Origin: Pomacea canaliculata
Taxonomy: Eukaryota > Mollusca > Gastropoda > Architaenioglossa > Ampullariidae
Assembly: GCF_003073045.1 (NCBI RefSeq)
Contig: NC_037600.1
Coordinates: forward strand, 13,907,188-13,971,187
DNA: 64,000 nt
Reading direction: 5' to 3'
Part shown: positions 46,186 through 59,200 of the stretch, one piece after another
Layout: every line of letters starts with the position of its first letter
Numbering within the stretch: the first letter of the stretch is position 1
The notes under the pieces: model-generated
The model's database searches: none
What the model saw: only the letters and a program-made list of their open reading frames with translations
Told to the model about the DNA's origin: nothing
Made by a program: the position numbers and the translations under genes

Positions 46186-47230
46186 TCTGAAACTTCAAAA
46201 CAACAGCACTGCTGTGTGATGAAGAAATACCTAAACTTTTAATCTACCGCTAAGCTAGTCAGTGATTTTAATAGCTCGCCGCTGTTCTTGGAATTGGGAA
46301 ACCGAAAGAATGAGAACCGAGAAATTGCAGTTTTTCATTTCTTACCATCATATCTATATATAGATCTTAGCAGGGGAGTAAACTCTTTTGAAATTACTCC
46401 TGACGCCTAGTATTGTTACGTCCCCTTTTATGCCAGACTGCGGTAACGCCTATAAAATAATTGATTTGTAAAAATAAATTCCTAAAAATTACCTAGTAAA
46501 TTCACATGATAAGGTGTTTCATTACAGCAGCTCCCTGTTTTGTCACAACAACAACAAACACGCATGCACACGTCATTTTAATTTACAAATTTTTAATTTG
46601 ATTATTTTCGGTCACCACACAGTGTAACTAACCGTTGAACAAAAAAAAATAAAAAAAAATGGAACTATAATCTTAAGTTATCATGCATACTGGTGTTATT
46701 TGGTATGAAAGCGCATTTCACCTATAACCGTTTTTTTCCCATTTGGAGGCAACTATAATGAAGAAGAAAGGAAGGACGAATTGAAACACCTGTAGTAATC
46801 CCTCTGAACAGGTGATACATCTAAACAAAAAGGTGTGGGCCTCGAGACTAGGTGTGAAGCCGAGACTTTGTTTTACGGGTTAGACATTAGCAGGGACTAC
46901 TTTTTATATATGTAGTTACATATGTAACTCCGTGATTAAACCTGCTCGGCAACCCCCAGCTGTACGTAGCCGAGTCTAATTTTAGCCTCGGGTCACGTGA
47001 TCACGCACTTCCCTGGCAAACCTCGATCTCGTAGCTTCCTATTTGGTTTGCAGCAGTTCGATCATGACAGGCTGTTGCCACCAACCTGACGGAATCATTT
47101 CGTGAAGACCACCATTTCGCTCCGTCGCTAACAATCGAAGGAGGAGGGTCGCCGTGCCGACTGCAGGGTAACGACAGTTGAACCCTGACCTTCACCCTAC
47201 AACCCCACTTCTCGCCTCAGCAACTCCCAC
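46186..47230. other. intergenic spacer between copy 5 and the amidohydrolase gene
   Basis: Head-to-head spacer between the minus-strand copy 5 and the plus-strand hydrolase gene, so it should hold both promoters. The 5' flank of copy 5 shows no clear similarity to the flanks of the other copies. From about 46975 composition turns GC-richer. No gene or classified repeat is seen. Confidence 0.5.
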
Positions 47231-47260
47231 TGACGTCACGCTCGCGCTGGGCCCATAAAT
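47231..47260 (+). promoter_or_regulatory. CRE palindrome plus TATA-like box of the amidohydrolase gene
   Basis: TGACGTCA (47231-47238) is a perfect CRE half-site palindrome. A TATA-like ATAAAT lies at 47255-47260. The start codon is at 47352, so a transcription start near 47285 would leave a short 5' UTR. Motif matches only. Confidence 0.4.
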
Positions 47261-47351
47261 ACGAGACTGCTAGGGGTCAGCTAGTAAGTGCTTGTGGGTG
47301 TTACGGGTGAGGACTGAACGGTTTGGTAGAGGCAAGTTGATTTCTTCTTCC

Positions 47352-50300
47352 ATGGCTCTGGAAAATTCTGATCCTGGCTACGTTGATGCCCATTTTCGTA
47401 AGTAGATGTGTACTTCTGTTTGTTTGCGTGCACGTTTAGCTTATGTTAGTAATCAATGCATGGTGTGACTGAATGATACACAATATACGATGATATCACA
47501 GCATTTGATTAAGCTGTAAGTATAAAAGTACTTGAACAGCATCTAATAGATACAAAATATCAGCCGACAACAATCAAGTAATTGATCTTATAAAAGAAAC
47601 ATGAGGTTGGTTTTTTTTTATCTGTGTGTTCGCGCACGTGACCTCTGGCATTTTACATTAGCACATGAATATAATGTGTCATTTTCGGGCCTTGGAAGCT
47701 GAGGCGTCCATGTGCTCCGTGGCACCACAAATACCAGTCAAGGGACTAATAACAGATGAATGTTTACTTGCTGCTTAAACAATCTGACTCCCTCAGAAAA
47801 AAAAAACAACAAAAAAACCTCTCAAAATAAATTCGCAAATAAAGAAAGAGAGAGCTGGGTTGAAACGCCGTCTCTCATTGTCTCAAGGTCTGTTTTGTTT
47901 CCATCAGTCAGCAAGTACCCTGTGCTGGCTCGAGACCATGCGACACAGAAAAAAGGACCGACTACGAGCGAATGTTGACGCCCACTCGTACTCTGAAAAT
48001 GCTCTAAAATATTCGTTGTTTCCGCCTTAGTGTGTACATTATTGTGCTTTCAAGTGTGAAATATGTTTCTGAATCATCGCCAGCTTCCCGGTGTAGTGCA
48101 CTAAATAGGTCAGTAGGTTATTAGCATATTGAGGAGTTACTACCATCAGAGAAATATTCAATTGAGGTACAATGAATGTAGTATAATCAAAGGTGTGTGA
48201 TACTTTATAGCTGACGGTAGAACCAAGGCCGGCAAAGTTATCTTCGCGACTGTTATGACTGTTTGGTGTTGTGGCCTATATTCGAGACAGCTTCACTCAG
48301 CAAAACACAGTCAAAAAGTGCTGAGCAGAGGAAATATTCAATTAGTTCTTAGATTGCCGGATATGATTCGCGGATAAGGTGATGGAGGGGACGGTGGAGG
48401 GCTCAACAGACTGACGCGCTATATTAATTATGTCGGGGTTAGTTATCGTTCTTGCAGGTTGACATACTTTCCAAAGTGTGTCGCCGTGCGTGTAGCCATA
48501 CAAACAGCTCTGTTACCTCGGCAACAAAGGCTGACACACCTGCTCGCTGTTACCTGTGGTCGATATAACAGCCGATGCTGAAGCTATTCCACCATTCTCC
48601 CGCTACCGTTCTAATTACGTACCCGACTACACGCTTGAGTGAATCGTTAGACCGTGGCCAGCCGGTCGGTGAGTAAGCTAGAGTGAGTTCAGACTGCTTT
48701 TTTGCTGCTGTTTATTGACAGTTTACACCAGACCTGGGCAAGGGGCGGCGGCCCGCCTCCTGTCGCAGACTGGCCCGCTGGCCCGCCCCCCAGTTTATAT
48801 ACAATATATACAGTATTGGGTAAAACTGAGTTAACTATACTAGTCCGGCCATCTAAAACCATCCCAATTTCTCATGCGGCCCCTTGGGAAAATTAATTGC
48901 CCACCCCTGGTTTAGAAGCACGTGTGCTAGAGACTTTTGCAGTGTTTATAGAGAACTTTCCCCTGCTAACCGTCTCCAGTCTCGTGAAAATGGGGTAAAA
49001 TGTACAATGACGTCACCGTACGACACTTTATCAACAAAAGCCTTTCGGTCAGTTCATTTTTTTGGTCACGTGCTTACTGCGCATGTGCATTTAAAAAGTT
49101 TAATTTGTATATATTCTTGCGAGAATGTTTGATAATTTTTTTCTGTATACTTTTTCTCTAAATTTGGAATACACTATTGAATCGCAAAGCTAGTCGCTCG
49201 TTTACATTATCGTTTTGTCATCTCACTTGGGACTCAATGCAAAGTGGTTCATGCCAATTCTTGACTGATAATTTAATCTCCTAATGCTGAGACATTGTCG
49301 TGGAAAGTCTGTGAACAGGAATAAGATAGTCGTGGGTGTGTGGGTGATGAATCTAAGGAATACAAGGCAGATACCTGAAGCAGAATAAACTAGTTTTTCA
49401 GGTCACTGACCTAAATGCCAACTGCCCCACCCTCACCCCCTTCATAATATTTATCACTCGAATGCACGCTTTGACTTTACACCTATCATGAATACAAACA
49501 TGAACTACTTCTGACTGGAATGATTAGCGAGATCAACGCCACCTGGTGAAGGTCGCCATGTGAATAGATAACTCGTATCCACGGACCTTAACTCCCTGTT
49601 GGTATACTTAGCAAGTGATGGACGGGGTTCAAAGTCCTATAGTTTCTCAGCCACCAATAAAAAAATATACCGGGTGGTCGCACGCAGTATTCAAGGAAAA
49701 GTCATTTCACTCTTGCAGTCTGTCTTTTAACTCCTCTCAGACATCTGGGATCTGTCCAAGTTCTCGTACCCATGGCCGACAGAGAACGAAGCCGAGATCT
49801 TCCGGAACTTTGGGCCGGAGGACCTGAGGGCGGCCATGCAAGGAAGCCACGTCAGACACTGCGTCTTTGTACAATGTCTCAATGACTGCATTAGAGGAAG
49901 CATGTGAGTACGGCATGACGTCAGTACTGCTATTACGTCATGATTAGATGACGCTGTTCACGCGTGGCTTCTTTTGTCTGAATGGAGTATAAGGACCACG
50001 TGGTTTTTTATCTGCTTTATTACAGTGAATTTACATTTAAAAGTTGTGTTTTTCAAATTCGTTAGTGTTCACGAAAGTCGAGCACCTTTAATGCGAAAAA
50101 GAGAAGCAGTCTCTACCTGGTTATGTAACACCGGACGGTCGAGAGTATGGGGAGGTAGGGAAACAGTTCCTGATCTCCGTGATATGACGTCATAAACCTA
50201 CCCGACCTTACATACTGGGTCACCTTGCCTTCAATCCAGTATTACACCAGAGGGCGATACCCGGAGCTGTGACAAGTCTTTAAAACCTCGTTGTCTGTCC

Positions 50301-52407
50301 AAGGCTGTCTGATTCTTTGTTGTTGTTGTTTTATATCGGCACCTTTCACATAATCTTATTTACTTGCTTGTCACGGCTTATCGCTTGTCGTTTCCAGTGT
50401 GGATGTGCCAAGAAGCAGACAAACACAGCTTCATCAAGGGAATTGTCGCTGGTATTGACATCACGAGCGACAAAGTAAGTTATTTTACCTTTTACCTTCA
50501 ATGAAATTTCCCTCACACCTGGTACAGTGTACAGTGAGCTTTCCAGCGGTTGTTTGCAACATGTTTTTTTGCACTGCAAAAAAAGGTGTAATCAAACGAT
50601 GGTTTATAAATGTGTTGACTAGTAATATACTTTATGTATTTTTTTCGTAGTGGTATATGCGTTAATTTATTCGAGTGTGTACAGTTCCATACAACCTTAT
50701 TTTAAACTCTAGACTTTTCATGGCCCCTTCAGCTTAACGCCACACTGAACATCCTGACTGGACATCCTCGTATTGTTGGCATCAGACACATTCTGGACCT
50801 CGAGCCGGACAAAGAGTGGCTGGCAAGGGAGGCAACTATAAAAGGTCTGGAAGTGCTTCAAGAACGAGGCCTGACCTTCGACTTGCTTTTGAGGTGGGGG
50901 ACCTCAGATGGGAGATTAGTTTACTGACTACTAAAGATCTACAGTCCTATCTCAGCCGCAACAGTCACGTGGTTACAGCGTCGTGGTTTATCCCGGCTCC
51001 GACAAGTTTATAATACTGTTAGAAAGAGTGAAATAGTCTATGACACTACAGCCAAGCTGGGATATGTATTTTATCACCATCACAGTTTCCATTCAAGATA
51101 GAGAGAGAGAGAATGTCGGAGCCGAGATACGAACCCACGACACTCGATTCTCATTGATGACAGGCGCTGCCCCACCAACCGTTCCCAGCACAACACACCC
51201 TGAATCTTCTACCATCTGCCTGGGGTACATTGTTTGATGCTGGTTCTTGATATTACTCCTTTGTTGCAGGCCTCATTCAATGCACTTCATCCCTGAGCTT
51301 TCTAGGAAACTCCCACGGTAAGTTGTGTTCTATTTATAGCCACAATGGCGTCAGGCCCTCGGCGTAGCTTATGTCGGGAGATAGAAGGGATGAGACTCTC
51401 TTATCTCGTTTGTTAAAAACTCATGTCTTTGTCCGCCTTGTGCAACAAAGGAGGGGACTGATATAGTAAATTGCTTCATTTTCACCGTAAATCGCTAAGC
51501 CATTCAAACTGAGTCCGTTTCAGATTGAAAATGGTTGTTGACCACTTGGCAAAACCTTACATCAAAGACGGACTGATCGAAAAATGGGCAGAAGACATGA
51601 CTACAATAGCTCAAAACCCCAATATATTCTGTAAACTGTGAGTGAAAAAATTAACTTCTCTCTGCTTGCGTGTGCGTGCGTCTGCGTGCGCGCTTTATAT
51701 TTGTGTGAAATAACTAATAAAGCTTTATTTAGAACGATTCGTCAAAAATTTACAAAAGACTAAAAACTTCAAAATTATTATTTCTATGATTGAGAGTGTT
51801 ATCGCCTGATTTACATGCATTGTAAGCTTAAAAACTTTAAGCTCGCCTGTCTGTAAATCTGTTCAAACTATTTTACTGAGTGCGCAAGCTTGTCCTAACC
51901 ATTGACATTCCTAACCAGGTCTGGAATGGTTGACCGAAGCTGACCTTAAAGCTTGGAAAGAAAAGGACTTTGAACCTTATGTCAAGGTAATTTCTCGTGA
52001 AAATTATTGACTTAAGATAATTCTTTATCGTTAAGACTCATCCTTGTACATTCCTGATATATTCTTGACATCCTTTCATGTTTATAACTCTTTCTCGAGA
52101 ACAGCAGGTACCTATTGAACCAGAGTTAAGGAACCATTACCTCAGCCGTTTCAGTTAAAGATGGCCGCTCCTCTAGACATGTCATCAATGCTACCCTGTT
52201 GTACCCTGAATGTTGCAGCACGTCCTCAACTGCTTTGGTCCTGAACGATGCATGTTCGGCTCTGATTGGCCAGTTTGTGGACTGGCCGGTGCTACGTACA
52301 GTGACGTGTTCAACATGATGCTGCGATTGGTCAGCAAGCTGTCTCCTGGCAACGAGGCAGCCATTTTTAGAGACAACGCCGTGCGGTTCTACGGCCTCAA
52401 GATCTGA
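47352..52407 (+). CDS. amidohydrolase-2 family metal hydrolase, lactonase-like
   Basis: Eight exons: 47352-47397, 49741-49903, 50398-50474, 50733-50893, 51270-51317, 51524-51637, 51919-51986, 52219-52407. Conserved metal-binding features appear in order: HxH in VDAHFHIWDLSKFSYPWP (H14, H16), VVDHLAKP (H172) and RCMFGSDWPV (D241). The rest follows the family pattern (GIRHILDLEPDKEWLARE; GLTFDLLLR). Length is about 287 residues, normal for this TIM-barrel group, which includes L-fuconolactone and L-rhamnonolactone hydrolases; the substrate here is unknown. Two single-base surpluses break the frame: an A near 49893 in exon 2 and a G near 51933 in exon 7. Ignoring them restores phase and family motifs, so sequence error and recent decay are both possible. 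The gene is multi-exon and hence a resident eukaryotic gene. Confidence 0.85.
48729..48909. mobile_element. 181-bp hAT-type MITE in intron 1 of the amidohydrolase gene
   Basis: Begins CAGACCTGGGCAA and ends, inverted, CAGGGGTGGGCAATTAA, both matching common hAT ends. Flanks are GTTTACAC (48721-48728) and GTTTAGAA (48910-48917), an 8-bp duplication with two differences, so the insertion is not recent. GC-rich at the left, AT-rich in the middle, no coding capacity. Confidence 0.65.
51100..51195 (-). repeat. tRNA-like SINE head fragment in intron 4 of the amidohydrolase gene
   Basis: On the minus strand, GGTTGGTGGGGCAGCGCC is followed by GTGGGTTCGTATCTCGGC. The latter carries a good B box (GGTTCGTATC). 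The fragment has no tRNA acceptor-stem pairing and continues into a CT-rich run, so it is not a functional tRNA gene. Confidence 0.5.
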
Positions 52408-52583
52408 TTCCTGCGCATGTCTGTGATTGCCTGCTGTGACGTGATTGGCTGAACGTGTGTTGTATGCGTGTGACTGTTGGGGACAGTTTTACATTCGCAA
52501 ACTTCTTTTTTTAATACTCCCGTGATGGAATGTAAATGCACAAAAGAGTGATAACTCTCATTGGTATTTTGTATTGGGATTAT

Positions 52584-52589
52584 AATAAA
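52584..52589 (+). terminator. polyadenylation signal of the amidohydrolase gene
   Basis: AATAAA 177 bp past the TGA stop (52405-52407), in an AT-rich 3' UTR. The convergent SLC5 gene has its own signal about 500 bp further on. Confidence 0.6.
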
Positions 52590-52605
52590 ATTAACAATGA
52601 AAGCA

Positions 52606-53087
52606 AAGAAAGTAATTTTAGAAGACAGTGAGGAAATGGATAGTGAGGACATGCACATATAGTATTTAAGAACTGACTCTTCTCCGCTTTCTTCATGTCT
52701 GTCTGTCTCTCTCTCTCTCACACACGCACACACACGCATATACGGGCACATGCATATGAGCTTACGATAGAGATGTGTGTGTGTGAGAGAGAGAATTTAC
52801 TGTATTTTAATGTATATGTATAGAAGCGTTGGAGGAGATCCATGAGGAGCCATCCACACATCTTGACAAAAATACGAAAGGCATAGTCAAATAATATATT
52901 TTTTTTAAAGACTTGATTTTCATTTGATACCCGGGAGTAGAAAAAATTAATATTTTATCCACAAAAAGCAAAGAAAACCAACGCACACAGTCTCTCGCGG
53001 CCAGTCTCTCTCTCGAAACTTAAATTTCTTGAGTATGTTATCGCTTAATTAAAAATTAAATCACTTATTCTGGATCACATACAACAA
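52606..53087. other. short spacer between convergent 3' ends
   Basis: AT-rich with CT/CA and GT/GA microsatellite stretches near 52700-52790. No gene. It separates the 3' ends of the hydrolase (+) and SLC5 (-) genes. Confidence 0.6.
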
Positions 53088-53093
53088 TTTATT
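53088..53093 (-). terminator. polyadenylation signal of the SLC5 gene
   Basis: AATAAA on the minus strand, 200 bp past the TGA stop at 53293-53295. Confidence 0.55.
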
Positions 53094-53292
53094 TTAGTAA
53101 CTGCAAATCAGTTCTAACGTATACCAACGTATAAGCAACACATTAATATCAGTTCTATGTGCAAATAGTCCTGGATTGTTCCCTCTTTCCCACCCAAAAC
53201 ACACGTTGAGTTTCCGGTCACCAACTTCCATTTTGAGGAGAAGACAGGGGAGCTAGCGACGGAAGAAACGTCTGCAACACTAACGACTCCTC

Positions 53293-56200
53293 TCAAGCGA
53301 AGAAACCAATGAGAAAGACTGTCCACGCCATGATCACGATGGCCGCCACGTCCAGCGCCCGGCGGATCCACGGCTTCTCTCCCTTGCCCCGGTAGCGCAA
53401 CGCTTCCTCCTCCTCCATGGCTTTGGTCATGTGCTGCGGCGTGAAGCTGGCGTAGCAGCAGACGATGTTGTACAGACGAGCCTTGACTGTCAGCTTGCTC
53501 TCTACACATAAAGGAAGAAGAAACTTCAGTTGCGACGGAAAGAAGTAAAGAGTCATCACAGCCTGACATCCGTTTCTCTCCTCTCTTCTCTACCTGGCTT
53601 TATAGCATCCCATCTCCCAGAACACACACACAGAGTTCAGCTTGGGTATCGAACCGGAGCGAATACAGGTGGAGACGCCCCTCGGCTATACATACAATGG
53701 CAAAGTCACACACAACTTCTCTGCTTTTTGCTTACAATGTTTACGACCCATAAACCTCCATCCCTACACACTTTACTTAGTATATAGGTAGCATTGATGT
53801 TTGTGAACAAATCTTTTTCTTTCTCTCTCTCTCACACACATCTTTCTTTTATCGTACATTCAATATGTCTTCTGTATAGCCAGGGTCGCTGGTCTAGAGT
53901 AGGGCGGGTGAATAATTATTATCGTATATAGACTTGCCTTGGGTGCAGACTGGGCCTCGTCTTCTGGCCGCTGTCTGGCTGTTTCGTCGTCAAAATCCTC
54001 TTCATCGCTTTCCTCACGCGGCGCTGAGTAGCGCGTGCTCCACGTCACGCGACGTAGCTGCAAGATGACGTCGTCATGTCACAGTATAACGGCGAAAGCA
54101 AGTGACAAGAACATTTTGGCAAGACATGGACACAAACGATTTGATGAGCATGAAACAAGACACAACATTTTTGAGTACACTAATAGCGAATCTGATGCCA
54201 CGCCATGTTGTTTGCTACAATCATCACGAGGCCACAGCTATAATCATTATCTGAATGAAAGAATGGAATGAAAAAAAAGAGCAAGACACATTTTAAAATT
54301 AAACAATACCTAGAAAGTTCTCTATATTTTATAACAATGTTTATGAATACAATTATTATCACCTTCTCTTCTGGCAGTGGCTCTGTGAGAATGCTGACGA
54401 CAGCACAGACGATGAAGACAATGACAGAGAGGATGATGGCAAAATGCAGGAAGTGGACTTTGTACAAAACTGCGGGTCTTTTCTCTTCTTCTCCACACGC
54501 AGGCTTGGGGTAGAGAGATCCATGATCAGTCGGGTTCCGCCAACAGCAAGCCCGGCCATCAAACCCCAGAATGCACCCTGAATGAATATCAATATATTAT
54601 ATCTTTATGCTGCACTGCACATCCATTTTTAATTTTGTTTAACTGGTTTAAGAGGTAAATACTTGCATTATGATAACCACTAGATATTTTACAATCTTTT
54701 CTTCTGTGTTTTCATTATTTCCAAGAAAAAGGTGTGTTCTAAAATAAATGTATTCTAAAACAATTGTATTCTAAATAGGTATTCTAAACAAATATTTTAA
54801 TTGGAAATAAAAAAAACGTGTTGTTCACCTTCTCTGTGGTTCTCTTCCATGCAATACCAAGAATAAACACAACCACCCAGGGTGGGGCGAGGTACGCTTG
54901 CATGGCCTGCAAGTAGTCCCAGAGGAGCCCCCCTTGGTTGGCCATCAAGATAGGTATCCACGCGATGGAAACAGCCACTAGGAACATTATGAACAGCCTG
55001 CCACATAAACAAACTCCACAGAATAAGTCTATGAAAATGTTTATGCAACTCATTTTTAAAAAGTGAATGACGTGCTGCCAGATTCTTAATTATGGAAAGA
55101 GATAAAGAACCAAAGATTAGGTTGTCTTAAAAATGTCATTGGTTTTGTTTTGACACAAATGCATGTAGTAACACAGGTAGAGAGTTTTGGGGATAGTAAT
55201 GGGATAAGTGAAAAAAAAAACTAAGGCACCATCTCATCAGTATTAGAAATAGATTTGATTTTATTTTGGTTTCAATGAACGTTTACATTTTCTTTTGAAA
55301 TTAAAGAACGGGCTACACACTCACCTGCCTACGATCATGAGTTCTCTCTCGCTGCTTTTCGGTCGACATCGGATCCAGAGGTCAAGGGTGAACATACTGC
55401 TGGCTCCGTTGAACACTGACGTCAGGGTGCTCATGAGTGCAGCTAGCATCACTGCCAGCATGAGACCGCGGACACCTGTACGAAAAGAACATTTTCAATT
55501 AAGACCCCCCAAATTATTTATTTATTTATTAATTATGTATTATAGAGAATTTGGATTGCCAGTGCATAGTTCTTATTGCCCTAATGTCGATGAACAGCAA
55601 AATGTAATTTCAGTGTCGTTGGAAGATGCTCAGCTTTGTGGAAGGGGGACAACGACGTTCACATTCTTGCCTCCTCAGTTTTTGTTTGTTTGTTTTTTGA
55701 GAAAGGCGACAGCCCCAAGCTAGGCCCTATCCCCGGCTACTTCTGAATATTCTCGTGATATATTAAGATTAAACACTATCTTCACTTAATTAACATAAAT
55801 GGAATGTGTTGTAAAAAGTTTAAAGTAATCAGAATTACAGCTCAAGGCATTTTTTCCAAAATATCCGCACTACACTGTGGTGATACCGTGTTTTTCTGAA
55901 TCTTTTGAAACGTTTTACCTTGAGGCAAAAGCTCCACGACGAGTTTGGGATAAGCAATGTTTGAGCATCCGTAAGGGTTATCACACACAGCTTTACAGAT
56001 TTCTGGATCCACGCATCCTATTTCATCTAAAGAAGAAACATTTTAAACTCTTACAAGACGTATGATAACATAGGCTGTGACAACAAAACTAAATTATGCA
56101 TAAAAATGGCTTTGAAAGGAGATTAAAAATTTTATACTTTTTTGTCAATAACGTCCTTCCTATTTTCTTCTTTTTTATTTTTAAGAACATAACAATGATA

Positions 56201-59200
56201 GTGATTTTAATATTTATCCGTTTATAATAACATAAATTGCCGTGTATAATGAAGTTTTACTTTCTTCCTCACATCGCTTTTGCCGACTGCGATTATTATT
56301 ATAAAAGGCGTCAGACTGGGGCGGGGAGGTAATAACACACTTGGGAAGAGAACTCTGCCGACCATGCCGGGTATGACGATGATGAACATGGGCAGGATCT
56401 TGAGAAGGCCAGCGAAGAGAACTCCCGCCTTGGCGTGGGAGTGGGTCTTGGCAGACAGCACTCGCTGCACCATCACCTGCAACAAGGACACAATTCGTGC
56501 ATCCTTGACACCCAGCTCCATCCCACAATGCCCACTAGTACTCAGCAGTAGGAACTGAATCTTAATTTGATAAAATATGTGACTTATTCTTCAAAATATA
56601 ATCAGCCGTTTTTGTTATTATAATCGCAGTTTTGGCATATTGCACTTTTTCTATTTGCTAATATTTATAATCAATAAAATTTTTTATCCGGTTATAATGA
56701 GGAGTAATGAATGGTAAGAGTGAGGCTCAAATAATCATTTAGGATGACTTAATTTCTTCCCACCTGGTCCGTGCACCAGGCCAGAATCGCCATGGGAGTT
56801 AATCCAAAGATGATTCCAGGCCAAGGGATGTCACCCGTGATTGCACTCCGAAAGATGTGCAGGGAGTCTCCTCGCGGGAGACCCTGGCCGGTCAGATTGC
56901 CGCAGGTCGTGACGTTTGGAGCAGACAACAGGAACTTCTCGAACAGAGTCGTCAGGCCGCCCAGATGCAACATGGCTGAGTGCCCAGACATTTATTTGTC
57001 ATGTAAAGGTTAGAAGACTAATATTTTTGCATATTCAAAACAAACTTGTCAGCTTTGTAGGGATAAGTGTGCTATTAATAGCAGGACAGCATTTGCTTGC
57101 CTTGGTGTGGAATAAAGCTCTGGTGATGCTTTATAGCGATGACGCAATTTGGAATGATGCTTTCTCAATGATGACGCAATTTGGAATGATGCTTTCTCAA
57201 TGATGACGCAATTTAGAATGATGCTTTCTTAATGATGACGTAGGCTTTCTGTGCGCATGTTTTCTCACTAACTTATATCTGTGTGTCTGTTTGCACTCCT
57301 GAATACCTATGCAGAGCACTGCACAACACTCACGCACACACCATTCAATACTTACCTACAATAAACAGCCATCCTGACCCGAATATCAAAATAACAGTCT
57401 GCAGGGCGTCTGTCCATATCACGGCGGATAGTCCACCTGCAAATGGAGTGTAACCCACAGGTGACCCCAGACTGACATACACAGCCAATACAAAACGCCT
57501 TTTAGTACTTATGTTGATTCACCTGCTGTCTTTTATTTAGTTGCCTATACACATGCCTCCAATAGTCCTCACTAAGGTTTCAGTACCTGCTCCAAGTGAT
57601 TTTGTCTCTTTCATGCCTCTTCGTAAAGAAGTAGAAGAAAAAAGCAACAGTACAAGAAAGCATAAGCAACAGCAACAACAGATTCTTTAAAAGGCAAAGG
57701 GGTCAAAATAATTTCTAATCATGGGACAAAGCTGTGTATGATATGTGTGTTCGCGTGTATCTTGAAGACAAGAAGAATGAGAGTAGTCACTCAGATTTTG
57801 AAAAATAATACGTGCGTATTTTGCAGCAAAAGTGTCGTCCCACTAATCCTTTAAATCTCTTTTATTTATTTCTTTCGATGCTGTCACTCACCAATGATTG
57901 TGTAGACAGCTGTGATCAAGGTGACGCTCACAATAGACAGGTACATGTCCCAGCCTAGTGACTGCTGAATGAACACTGCTCCCGCATACATGCTGGACTG
58001 ATGAAGACCATGGAGATAGCCAAATAAATGGAATAATTAACGAGAATGGAATTACTTTAAAAGAGAATATCCAACAATTACACAACTCACAAGTATTTTT
58101 TATAGAGGACAAGAAAGATGCTGGTTTGAAAACTTACCATGTATGCATTCATTAATTACTCAGTTTGTCTAACTGTCCAACGCAAGGCTGTAAAGATTCT
58201 AATTATATTTGTATTAATCTACATAAACATACCGAAATTGTTTGAACAACGAGAAGAAAAATTGCCAGACAAGGATAGGTACACCTGTAGTCGCCTCCCT
58301 CCGTACCTTTTCCGAAGGTACTGTGGCATCGTGTATGCCTGAAAAGAAACTCGACAATGAATTGATAAATATTATAACGCAGTCTTGTACAGTTAAAAAA
58401 AAAGAAAAAGAAAAAAAAGTTCCAACTCGAAACTTACTCTTTGAAAATAGTCAATAATAAACAGTATTTAAACGCGAATAAATTGGTTGTATAATGATTA
58501 CAAAAACTATGGAAAGTGTAACTATTATTACAGGGCTAAGAGGCGAACGAATTCGCCATATGTTATAGTAAGAATTTCATTCCTTACCCCAGATGCTACA
58601 TACACAGGAACGAAGAACCACCCCAGTAAGACCAGAATAAAAACTGCCTGGACAGACAGAATAACAGAACGTTTATTATTAATAGTAATAGTAGTTAAGG
58701 AAATGTTTATAGATTAAAAATTTGTGCAAATCATTCTAATCAATTGTCATCGATACATGCATGCATATTTGTTTAGTACACAAATGAAGAATATTTAAAA
58801 CATTTTTTGTCGAAACCTTCACTGTAAAAAAAATCTACAAAAATGAAAGAACGGATGAACGAACGAGATAGCAAGCAAGAAAGAAGGAAAGAATTAAAGA
58901 ACATAAAATAATGAATAAATATAACAACAAAAAAAGGTTTAAAAAATGAAAAAAAAGAAACGAAGAGAAGGAAAGAATGAAAAAAAACAATGAGTGATAG
59001 AATGCATGAATAAATAAGTGAACGAAAGAGAAAGAACAACAAAAAAAAAAAAAAAAGGTAAAGAAAGAAAGAAGTAAAAAAGCAAGAAATAAAGAATGAA
59101 TGAACAAAAAAAAAATAAGGTAGATATGAAGAAACGAATGAATAAATGAAGGAAAACGACGGACAGAAATAGAGAAAGAAACAATGAATGAAAGAAAAAT

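Noticed and set aside
53595-53700. A tRNA gene on the minus strand (perfect B box)
   Set aside because: No acceptor-stem or anticodon-stem pairing; internal promoter boxes only, so tRNA-derived SINE.
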